This document shows positions 7,741 through 14,316 of a stretch of 14,577 bases of DNA, one piece after another. A program made the position numbers and the translations under genes. The stretch spans positions 1 through 14,577 of the forward strand of contig JAJUIM010000021.1 in NCBI GenBank assembly GCA_029267645.1, given 5' to 3'. The notes below the pieces were generated by a model. That model had not been told where the DNA came from. It made no database searches and saw only the letters and a program-made list of their open reading frames with translations. The stretch's first letter is position 1; every line of letters begins with the position of its first letter. This stretch comes from Microbacterium sp. Lineage in GTDB: Bacteria; Actinomycetota; Actinomycetes; Actinomycetales; Microbacteriaceae.

Positions 7741-10700
7741 TCACAGCGCGATGCGGGTGGATCCCTCCGGGACGGCCATGTCGGCGCGGTGGCTGACGAG
7801 CAGCACGATGCGGTCGGCCGTCGCGCTGCGGATGTCGGCCATCATGGCGCCCGCGGTCGGGGCGTCGAGGTGCGCCGTCGGCTCGTCGAGCAGAATCACG
7901 TCGGCACGCGTCAGCAGGGCGCGCGCGACCGCGAGGCGCTGACGCTCGCCGCCCGACAGCGACGATCCGCCGGCGCCGACCTGCGTGTCGAGGCCCTCGT
8001 CGAGCTCGTGGAACAGGGGCCCGAGGCCCGCGCGCTCGAGCGCCGCGATCATGTCGTCGTCGCTCGGACGGTCGTCGCGGCCGCGCGCGAGCAGCAGGTT
8101 CGCGCGGATCGTCGAGTCGAATACGTAGGCGTCCTGCGGGCACCACGCGATCCGCTCGCGCCACGAGTCGGGCGCGATCGCCGTGAGGTCCTCGCCGTCG
8201 GCCGTGACGCGGCCGCGCACGGCGGGGAGGGATCCCATGACGACCGAGAGGAGCGTCGACTTGCCCGATCCCGAGCGGCCCGACACGACGAGCCACTCGC
8301 CCGCGCGGGCGGATCCCGTCACGCCGCGGAACACGGGCGTCGTGCGGCCGGGATAGGTCGCCGCGACGTCGGTGAGCGCGAGCTCGTCGACGGGGTGCGG
8401 CGCGGGCGCGGATCCCGTCGAGACGGGATCCGGCGCGTCGATGAGCGGCGCGATGCGGCGCACGACCTCGCGCAGGGCGGGCACGCGGTGGCCGCCCGCC
8501 ACGAGGCCCTCGAGCGGCTCGAGGGCGGCGAGGGCGAGCAGCGCGATGACGCAGACGAGCTCGGCCGCGACCCCCGTCGAGGCGACGGGCACGAAGACGG
8601 CCAGGAGCGAGGTGGCGAGGGTCACGACGCCGCCGCCCAGGCCTGCGGCCCACGCGCTCTGCCGCTCGGCGCGCGCGAGGCGGGCGCCCGCCTGGTCGAG
8701 CCGGGCGAGCGCGACGGGGGCCGTGCCGTTGGCGCGCAGCTCGTCGGCCGCCGCCGACAGCGCCGCCGTGCCGCGCACGAGCGTCGACCGCTCGCGGATC
8801 CGCCGTCTGCTGGCGCCGCGCTCGGTGAGGATCGCGAGCACGAGGCCCACGAGCCCCGCGACGGCGAGCGCAGCGAAGACCGTGAGCATCATGTGCGGCA
8901 GCACGAGGCCCGTCACGATCGTGATGCCGACGATCGAGAGCGCGCCGACCGCGATGGGCGGGATCGTGCGCGGCAGCGCGTCGCGCAGCTCGTCCGACAG
9001 GGTCACGAGATAGTCGAGGGGAGAGCCGCCTTCGAGCAGGCGCCGCGATCCCGCGCCGCGCGCCGCGATCGAGCGCCACAGGCGCAGGCGCAGGGCGTCG
9101 ACGACGCGGAAGGCCGCCTCGTGCGTGACGAGGCGCTCGACGTAGCGCGAGACGGCGCGCCCGATGCCGAAGAACCGCACGCCGACGATCGCGACGAGCA
9201 GGTACATGATGTACTCCTCGACGCTCGCCCGCACGATGAGCCAGCCCGACACGGCCGTGAGCGACAGGCCCATGCCGACCGTGATGAAGGCGAGGATCAC
9301 GCCGAAGATCCACATGCCCCACGCGGGGCGGATGATGCGCGAGAGCGCGCCGCGCGGCACGCGGTCGTGGTGTCCGACGGCGCGGTGGCGCGGCCCGCGC
9401 AGGCGGGGCAGGAGGGCGGGGCGCTCGTCCCAGCCCTCCGCGAGGCGCACCTGGCCGGTGACGACGGGCACGCCGACGGTCGCGGTCGAGGGGGCAGCGG
9501 AGGACGCGGCGGCGATCTCTGCGTCCGCGACACGGGGCGCGGCCTCGATCTCGGCGGCGACAGGGGCGGCCACCTCGATCGTGCGCTCGGCGAGCTCGAG
9601 CGTCGCGGCCTCGTGCGTCGCGAGCACGATCGTCGCGCGGTCGGCGCGGCGGCGGATCGCCGTGCGCACCCGCTCGGCCGAGGCCGCGTCGAGGTGCGCG
9701 GTCGGCTCGTCGAGGATCAGCAGCGTCGCGCCCGCGTCGACGCGGGCGAGGGCGCGCGCGACTGCGAGTCGGCGCAGCTCGCCGGGGCTGAGCTCGGCGA
9801 TCGACGCGTCGGCGAGCTTGTCGAGCCCCAGCTCGCGCAGCGGCTCCTCGGGGTTCTCGGCGCCGTAGAGTGCCAGCTCGTCCCACGGGCTGCCCGTGAA
9901 CGCGCGGGGCGCCTGCGGCGCGTAGCCGACGAGGTCGCGGTCGATGCCGACGATCCACCCCGACGACGTCGCAGACGGCGGCAGGGTGCCCGCGAGGGCC
10001 GCGAGCAGGGTCGACTTGCCGGCGCCCGAGGGGCCGGTGATGGCCGTGATCCCCGTGATCGTCGCGGTGAGGTCGGCGATCGTCGGCACGGCGCGGCCGA
10101 GGTGGTGCACGGACAGGTCGTGGATGTCGATGCGAGCGGGCGTCTGCTCGCGCTCCGGTTCGGGCTCGTCGGCCCACGCCGTGCCGGCGGCGATCTCCGC
10201 GAGCGTCGGGAAGTCCTCGGGCGGCTTGACGGGCTGCGGGCCCGCCTTCGTGAGCGGCAGGTCGATGGGGCTCGTCATGTCGGCGACGACGGCGAGCTCG
10301 GCGCCCCGCACGTCGCCGCGGCGGGCGCCCGCGAGGATCCGCTTCACGCGCTGCAGCGCCGACAGGCCGTTCTGCGACGCGTGGAACGCCGTGCCGACCT
10401 CGCGCAGCGCCGTGAAGCACTCGGGCGCGAGGATGAGGGTGAGCAGCGCGACCTCGAGGCCGACCGTGCCGTTCATGAGGCGCAGGCCCAGGAACACGGC
10501 GACGACGGCGACCGAGATCGTCGCGATGAGCTCGAGCGCGAGCGACGACAGGAACGCCGTGCGCAGCGTCTGCTGCGTGCGGGCGCGGTACTCGCTCTGG
10601 ATGTCGTCGAGGGCGCGCGCCTGCTCCTCGGCGCGGTTGAGGCCCACGAGCACCGGCAGCCCGCGCGCGAGCTCGGTCATGTGGTTCGAGAGGCGGGCGA

Positions 10701-11358
10701 GGGCGCCGGTCGCCTCGTCCGTGCGCTCCTGCGTGTGCTTGCCGATGAGCACCATGAACAGGGGCACGAGGGGGATCGTCACGACGACGATGAGGGCGCT
10801 GAACCAGTCGGCGCCGAGGATCCGCAGCCCCACGATGAGCGGCACGACGACCGCCTGGATCATGGCCGGGATGCTCGAGGTGAAGTAGTCGTCGATGTCG
10901 TCGAGGCCGTCGGTCGCGAGCACCGCGACGGATCCCTCGCCCTCGCGGGCGCCCGACACCCGAGCTGGCGCCGTCGGCTTGTCGGCGTCGTCGTCGCTCG
11001 CGCGCTCCGCGCCCTCCGCGTCGCCTGCCGCGATGCGGTCCCACAGCTTCGAGCGCAGGTCGCGCTTGACGGTCGCGGCCATGTGCTGCGCGAGGCCGCT
11101 CGTGGCCCACGTCGCGAGGGCGCGCAGGATCGCGCCGCCCGCGCCCATCGCGAGCACGTATCGCGCGTCGAGGTCGCCCGACTGCACGCCCGCGACGCCC
11201 GCCGCGATCGCGCCGGCGACGAGCACGAGCCCCAGTCCCTTGAGGCCCGCGAGGATCCCGAGCGCGACGAGCGCGATGCGCGGGACGGGCCCGAGATCGG
11301 GGCGCCGCGACTCCTCCTTCGGGCGCTCCTTCTCTGCCTGCCACGGATCCTTGGTCAT
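7741..11358 (-). CDS. cydDC: fused CydDC thiol/haem-related ABC exporter
   Basis: One 1205-residue polypeptide containing two complete ABC exporter halves, needed for assembly of cytochrome bd. In E. coli the separate CydD and CydC export cysteine and glutathione to the periplasm and, in newer work, are linked to haem. Half one has membrane helices at about 25-340 and an NBD with Walker A GPSGAGKST (442-450), an unusual signature LSPGELRR (523-530), Walker B LLILDEP and H-loop T-H (581-582). An alanine-rich linker (about 590-675) leads to half two, with membrane helices at about 678-955, Walker A GRSGSGKST (1027-1035), signature LSGGERQR (1134-1141), LLDEPTAHLD and H-loop SHR. The ATG at 11358 is preceded by AGGGGGA. 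Longer frames to 11382 or 11442 are rejected because the upstream sequence enters a terminator-like hairpin. Fusion is known in other actinobacteria such as Streptomyces. Confidence 0.93.
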   Translation of the reverse strand: MTKDPWQAEKERPKEESRRPDLGPVPRIALVALGILAGLKGLGLVLVAGAIAAGVAGVQSGDLDARYVLAMGAGGAILRALATWATSGLAQHMAATVKRDLRSKLWDRIAAGDAEGAERASDDDADKPTAPARVSGAREGEGSVAVLATDGLDDIDDYFTSSIPAMIQAVVVPLIVGLRILGADWFSALIVVVTIPLVPLFMVLIGKHTQERTDEATGALARLSNHMTELARGLPVLVGLNRAEEQARALDDIQSEYRARTQQTLRTAFLSSLALELIATISVAVVAVFLGLRLMNGTVGLEVALLTLILAPECFTALREVGTAFHASQNGLSALQRVKRILAGARRGDVRGAELAVVADMTSPIDLPLTKAGPQPVKPPEDFPTLAEIAAGTAWADEPEPEREQTPARIDIHDLSVHHLGRAVPTIADLTATITGITAITGPSGAGKSTLLAALAGTLPPSATSSGWIVGIDRDLVGYAPQAPRAFTGSPWDELALYGAENPEEPLRELGLDKLADASIAELSPGELRRLAVARALARVDAGATLLILDEPTAHLDAASAERVRTAIRRRADRATIVLATHEAATLELAERTIEVAAPVAAEIEAAPRVADAEIAAASSAAPSTATVGVPVVTGQVRLAEGWDERPALLPRLRGPRHRAVGHHDRVPRGALSRIIRPAWGMWIFGVILAFITVGMGLSLTAVSGWLIVRASVEEYIMYLLVAIVGVRFFGIGRAVSRYVERLVTHEAAFRVVDALRLRLWRSIAARGAGSRRLLEGGSPLDYLVTLSDELRDALPRTIPPIAVGALSIVGITIVTGLVLPHMMLTVFAALAVAGLVGLVLAILTERGASRRRIRERSTLVRGTAALSAAADELRANGTAPVALARLDQAGARLARAERQSAWAAGLGGGVVTLATSLLAVFVPVASTGVAAELVCVIALLALAALEPLEGLVAGGHRVPALREVVRRIAPLIDAPDPVSTGSAPAPHPVDELALTDVAATYPGRTTPVFRGVTGSARAGEWLVVSGRSGSGKSTLLSVVMGSLPAVRGRVTADGEDLTAIAPDSWRERIAWCPQDAYVFDSTIRANLLLARGRDDRPSDDDMIAALERAGLGPLFHELDEGLDTQVGAGGSSLSGGERQRLAVARALLTRADVILLDEPTAHLDAPTAGAMMADIRSATADRIVLLVSHRADMAVPEGSTRIAL

Positions 11359-11390
11359 GGTGTCCCCCTGCCTTCCTGCCATCCTCGTAC

Positions 11391-11405
11391 GTCGGGCGGC
11401 CCGAC
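11391..11405. repeat. small palindrome in the cydDC leader
   Basis: GTCGGGC-G-GCCCGAC is a perfect seven-base inverted repeat around one base, lying between the cydB-cydDC hairpin and the cydDC ribosome-binding site. As RNA it would give only about five or six pairs. It could extend the terminator structure or be an operator; nothing identifies a binding protein. Confidence 0.3.
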
Positions 11406-11412
11406 ACGAAGA

Positions 11413-11443
11413 AGTGCCGGTGCGCGTGGCGCGCACCGGCACT
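11413..11443 (-). terminator. intrinsic terminator or attenuator between cydB and cydDC
   Basis: A 13-pair perfect stem (11413-11425 with 11431-11443, half-site GTGCCGGTGCGC) closes a five-base loop. In the direction of cyd transcription it starts 18 bases past the cydB stop codon and is followed by TTCTTC, a short T-rich run. It looks like a factor-independent terminator. It would lower or stop read-through into cydDC, 55 bases further on. No clear second promoter is seen for cydDC, so partial attenuation is the simpler reading. Confidence 0.7.
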
Positions 11444-11461
11444 CTCTCGTGGCGCGTGCGG

Positions 11462-12514
11462 TTACTTGACCGCGGTCTTGTCTCGCAGAATCGCCGGGAG
11501 CACGATGTGCGGCTCGGGGATCATGCCGGGGGTGATGCGCTTGCGGAACACCCAGTACGACCACGCCTGGTAGGCGATGACGATCGGCAGGCCGATCGCC
11601 GCGACGATCGTCATGACCGTCAGGGTGTAGTCGCTGCTCGAGGCCTCGGAGACCGTGAGCCCGAGGTCGGCGCCGAGCGTCGAGGGCAGCACGTAGGGGA
11701 ACATGCCCGCGAAGATCGACCCCGCACCCGCGACGATGAAGCCGCTGTAGCCGAGGAAGGCCTGCTTCTCGCGGCGTGCGCGCGCGCCGATCCAGCCGAC
11801 GACGGCGCCGACGACCGCGAGCACCACGAGGATCCAGGAGAGCCAGGTGCCGCCGCCGTGCGAGAACTGCACCCAGAGCGCCCAGGCGGCAGCCGGCAGC
11901 AGGAGGAGCACGCCCCACGTGCCGCTGAAGCGGGCGGCGCGGTCGCGCACCTCGCCGTCGGTCTTGAGCGCGAGGAACGTCGCGCCGTGCGTGAGCGCGA
12001 AGCCGACGACGGCGAGGCCGCCGAGGATCGCGGTGGGCGTGAGCCAGACGAAGGGCCCGCCGACGCGGTCGCCGTTCGCGTCGATCGGCAGGCCGATCGA
12101 GGTGAGGGCGAGCGCGGCGCCGATGCAGAACGCGGTCACGAGCGAGCCGAGGCCCAGGGTCCAGGTCCAGAACGTGGCCCACTTCTGCGTGTGGACCTTG
12201 CCGCGGAACTCGATCGAGCAGGCGCGCAGGATGAGCGCGACGAGCACGATCGTGAGGGGCACGTAGAGCACCGAGAACAGCGACGCGTACCAGAGGGGGA
12301 ACGCCGCGAAGATCGCGGCGCCGGCCGTGATGAGCCACACCTCGTTGCCGTCCCACACGGGGCCGATCGTGTTGAGCATGGTGCGGCGCTGCTTCTCGTC
12401 GCGCGTGCTGAACAGCATGTGCATGCCGACGCCGAGGTCGAAGCCCTCGAGCAGCAGGAAGCCGACCCAGAGCACGGCGATGGCGCAGAACCAGATGACG
12501 GGAAGTACGTCCAT
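11462..12514 (-). CDS. cydB: cytochrome bd quinol oxidase subunit II
   Basis: A 350-residue polytopic membrane protein, the partner of CydA in the bd-type oxidase that reduces oxygen to water with electrons from quinol. The family signatures are GFLLLEGFDLGVGM (18-31, with D26) and NTIGPVWDGNEVW (48-60, with W54 and D55), the latter corresponding to the region of the E. coli proton-path aspartate D58. FAAFPLWYASLFSVLY follows. About eight or nine hydrophobic spans are visible, with a short, probably cytoplasmic tail ending in AILRDKTAVK. Length is slightly below E. coli CydB (379) and normal for actinobacteria. The ATG is preceded by AGGAGA (12522-12527) at seven bases. It begins 21 bp after the cydA stop, so the two are one operon. 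No CydX-like small gene is seen. Confidence 0.95.
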   Translation of the reverse strand: MDVLPVIWFCAIAVLWVGFLLLEGFDLGVGMHMLFSTRDEKQRRTMLNTIGPVWDGNEVWLITAGAAIFAAFPLWYASLFSVLYVPLTIVLVALILRACSIEFRGKVHTQKWATFWTWTLGLGSLVTAFCIGAALALTSIGLPIDANGDRVGGPFVWLTPTAILGGLAVVGFALTHGATFLALKTDGEVRDRAARFSGTWGVLLLLPAAAWALWVQFSHGGGTWLSWILVVLAVVGAVVGWIGARARREKQAFLGYSGFIVAGAGSIFAGMFPYVLPSTLGADLGLTVSEASSSDYTLTVMTIVAAIGLPIVIAYQAWSYWVFRKRITPGMIPEPHIVLPAILRDKTAVK

Positions 12515-12535
12515 GGTGATGTCTCCTGTCGGGGC

Positions 12536-14122
12536 TCAGTACGCGAACGAGAGGACGTCGTCGCGGCGGGGAGGGGTGGATCCGTCGTCCGGCCCGTCGG
12601 GGCCGTCGTCGTGGTGCGTGAGTTCCGGCATGGAGCTCGCGACGCCGCCTCGCACGTACTTGACGAGCAGGTACAGCTCGACGATCAGCAGCACGCCGTA
12701 GACGAGGGTGAGGGTGATGACCGAGAACAGCATCTCGGCCGCCGTGACGCCTGGCGAGACGGCCGCTGCCGTGTACATGAACACCCCGTCGATGCCCGTC
12801 GAATCGGGGTTCGGTGCGACGACGAAGGGCTGTCGGCCCATCTCGGTGAAGATCCAGCCGGCGATGTTCGCCGCGAACGGGGCGACGATGCCGAGGATCG
12901 CGAGGCGCATGATCCACTTCGATTGCGGAACCGTGCCCTTGCGGGTGAGCCAGAGGGCGACGACGCCGGCAGCCGCGACGATCGCGCCGAGGCCGATCAT
13001 GAGGCGGAAGCCCCAGTACGTGACCCACATGGTGGGCACGTAGTCGATCTCCTGGCCGGCGTTGGCGCCGTACAGCGGGTCGTCCGAGAGGTGCTGGCCG
13101 TACTCCTCGATGTACTGCGGCTCGAGGTCGGTGATGCCGGGCATGTCGGCGCCCCACTCGCCCGTGCCGAGGAAGCCCAGCACGCCGGGCACCTCGATGA
13201 GCGTCTCGACGTCCTCGCACGACCCGCCCGGGTCGCCGATCGAGAGCACAGAGAAGGATCCGCCCGTGTGGCATGCGGCCTCGGCGGCGGCCATCTTCAT
13301 GGGCTGCTGCTCGTACATGAGCTTGCCCTGCACGTCGCCCGTGCCGACCGTGCCGATGAAGCCGAAGATCGCGACGATCGCGCCGAAGCGCAGCGACCAG
13401 ATCCACACGCCGTGGTCGGCCTTGTCGCGCCCGGGGGCGTCGGCCTCGCCGACGACGACGCGGCCGTTCTGGTCGACCTTGTCGATGCCGTCGTGGCGGC
13501 GGCGCCACAGGTGGTACCAGCTGATGCCGAGCAGGAACATGCCGGCGACGACGAGCGCGCCGAACAGCGTGTGGGTATAGGCGGCGATCGCGGTGTTGTT
13601 CGTGAGCACTGCCCAGATGTCGGTCATGACGGGGCGGCCGTCTTCGGCCAGCTCGACGCCGACGGGGTGCTGCATCCACGAGTTCGCGACGATGATGAAG
13701 TACGCGCTGATCCAGGATCCGATCACCGCGAGCCACAGCGCCGCGAGGTGCACGCCCTTGCGGATGCGGCCCCAGCCGAAGATCCAGATGCCGAGGAAGG
13801 TCGACTCGGCGAAGAAGGCGAGCAGGCCCTCGAGCGCGAGGGGCGCGCCGAAGACGTCGCCGACGAAGCGGGAGTACTCGCTCCACGCCATGCCGAACTG
13901 GAACTCCTGCACGAGGCCTGTCGCGACGCCGACGATGAAGTTGATCAGGTAGAGCTTGCCCCAGAACTTCGTGGCGCGCAGGTACTTCTCGTGACCCGTG
14001 CGCACCCACATGCTCTGGAGGATGGCGACCGTCATGCCGAGGCCGAGGGTCAGCGGCACCATCAGGAAGTGGTAGACGGTCGTGATGCCGAACTGCCATC
14101 TGGCGATATCGAGGGGATCCAC
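12536..14122 (-). CDS. cydA: cytochrome bd quinol oxidase subunit I
   Basis: A 528-residue membrane subunit carrying the haems. Likely ligands by alignment with E. coli: H18 in VYHFL (b595 ligand, E. coli H19), H184 in YTHTLFGAL and M375 in FRLM (b558 ligands, E. coli H186 and M393), with R373 conserved. The quinol-binding Q-loop region has K276 and E281 (MKMAAAEA) and E427 with GRQPF at 429-433, where E. coli has GRQPW. The Q-loop is the short type. C284 and C302 lie in the outer loop and could form a disulfide, as described for mycobacterial bd. The C terminus ends in DDVLSFAY. The start is GTG at 14122, chosen because VDPLDIARWQFGITTVYHF matches the family N terminus and AAGGAG (14127-14132) precedes it; a 52-codon extension is rejected. 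Regulation is probably through the upstream repeat array. Confidence 0.96.
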   Translation of the reverse strand: MDPLDIARWQFGITTVYHFLMVPLTLGLGMTVAILQSMWVRTGHEKYLRATKFWGKLYLINFIVGVATGLVQEFQFGMAWSEYSRFVGDVFGAPLALEGLLAFFAESTFLGIWIFGWGRIRKGVHLAALWLAVIGSWISAYFIIVANSWMQHPVGVELAEDGRPVMTDIWAVLTNNTAIAAYTHTLFGALVVAGMFLLGISWYHLWRRRHDGIDKVDQNGRVVVGEADAPGRDKADHGVWIWSLRFGAIVAIFGFIGTVGTGDVQGKLMYEQQPMKMAAAEAACHTGGSFSVLSIGDPGGSCEDVETLIEVPGVLGFLGTGEWGADMPGITDLEPQYIEEYGQHLSDDPLYGANAGQEIDYVPTMWVTYWGFRLMIGLGAIVAAAGVVALWLTRKGTVPQSKWIMRLAILGIVAPFAANIAGWIFTEMGRQPFVVAPNPDSTGIDGVFMYTAAAVSPGVTAAEMLFSVITLTLVYGVLLIVELYLLVKYVRGGVASSMPELTHHDDGPDGPDDGSTPPRRDDVLSFAY

Positions 14123-14163
14123 GGTGCTCCTTGGGGTGTGGACGCGGGTGAGACGCTGTCTTC

Positions 14164-14190
14164 TACATAGCGTAGAAGCTCTTCTATCAA
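14164..14190 (-). promoter_or_regulatory. candidate cydA promoter inside the operator array
   Basis: Read on the - strand, TTGATA (14190 to 14185) resembles a -35 box and TATGTA (14169 to 14164) a weak -10, with a 15-base spacer, shorter than usual. It would give a leader of about 35 bases with a good ribosome-binding site. The elements fall in units 2 and 1 of the repeat array, so a protein bound there would block them. TANNNT-type TACGCT (14174 to 14169) is an alternative -10. Low confidence. Confidence 0.3.
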
Positions 14191-14258
14191 GCATAGAAGA
14201 CTTTTCTACTTCCTGTAGAAGTTTTTCGACGGCGCGTAGAGTGCTCTTCGACACGCGG

Positions 14259-14264
14259 TAGAAT
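14259..14264 (+). promoter_or_regulatory. -10 box of the BlaI-type gene, within array unit 5
   Basis: TAGAAT matches TANNNT and is close to TATAAT. It lies inside the right arm of unit 5 (14258-14264). Transcription would start near 14271 and leave a leader of about 46 bases. No good -35 is seen at 16-18 bases upstream, where unit 4's right arm lies. Occupation of unit 5 would block this box, consistent with autorepression. Confidence 0.5.
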
Positions 14265-14316
14265 GGTCTGATCATCACTTCGCCGCGAGCGGACCGGCCG
14301 ATGCAAGGGGGAGCAG

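Larger units (their letters stand above)
14160..14264. promoter_or_regulatory. five-unit phased operator array between cydA and the BlaI-type gene
   Basis: Five tandem 19-bp inverted repeats, consensus CTTCTAC-N5-GTAGAAG. Unit 1, 14160-14178, CTTCTAC-ATAGC-GTAGAAG (14/14 arm bases match). Unit 2, 14181-14199, CTTCTAT-CAAGC-ATAGAAG (12/14; both arms changed so that the palindrome stays perfect). Unit 3, 14203-14221, TTTCTAC-TTCCT-GTAGAAG (13/14). Unit 4, 14224-14242, TTTCGAC-GGCGC-GTAGAGT (10/14). Unit 5, 14246-14264, CTTCGAC-ACGCG-GTAGAAT (12/14). Gaps are 2, 3, 2, 3 bp and centres (14169, 14190, 14212, 14233, 14255) are 21 or 22 bp apart, two helical turns. Spacers are unrelated in sequence, so the arms, not the whole unit, are conserved, as expected of protein-binding sites. 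The stretch 14161-14220 has 22 G+C in 60, far below the surroundings. The TAC...GTA core recalls BlaI/CopY operators (TACA/TGTA). Binding by the adjacent regulator is inferred. Confidence 0.85.

Noticed and set aside
11359..11442. Longer cydDC start
   Set aside because: The extra 28 codons run back into the terminator-like hairpin and look non-coding; the ATG at 11358 has a purine-rich site in front.
12515..12535. Small CydX-type subunit between cydA and cydB
   Set aside because: The 21-bp gap has room only for the cydB ribosome-binding site, and no short hydrophobic frame was found after cydB.
7789..14170. Very long open frames on the + strand opposite cydDC, cydB and cydA (over 1000 codons each)
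   Set aside because: They are antisense shadows caused by high GC and codon bias; their products are full of Arg, Asp, Glu, His and Ala with no recognisable domain, and the - strand genes are unmistakable.
14160..14264. CRISPR-like array or mobile-element repeat
   Set aside because: The units are 19-bp palindromes with 2-3 bp gaps, far too close for CRISPR spacers, and there are no nearby cas genes or transposase; an operator array fits better.
14123..14278. 52-codon N-terminal extension of cydA
   Set aside because: It would translate through the operator array, lacks family similarity, and the GTG at 14122 has a good ribosome-binding site and gives the standard CydA N terminus.
14123..14316. 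Rex, CRP or FNR operator controlling cydA
   Set aside because: I looked for TTGTGAA-type and TGTGA-N6-TCACA-type palindromes and found none; only the CTTCTAC/GTAGAAG array is present.
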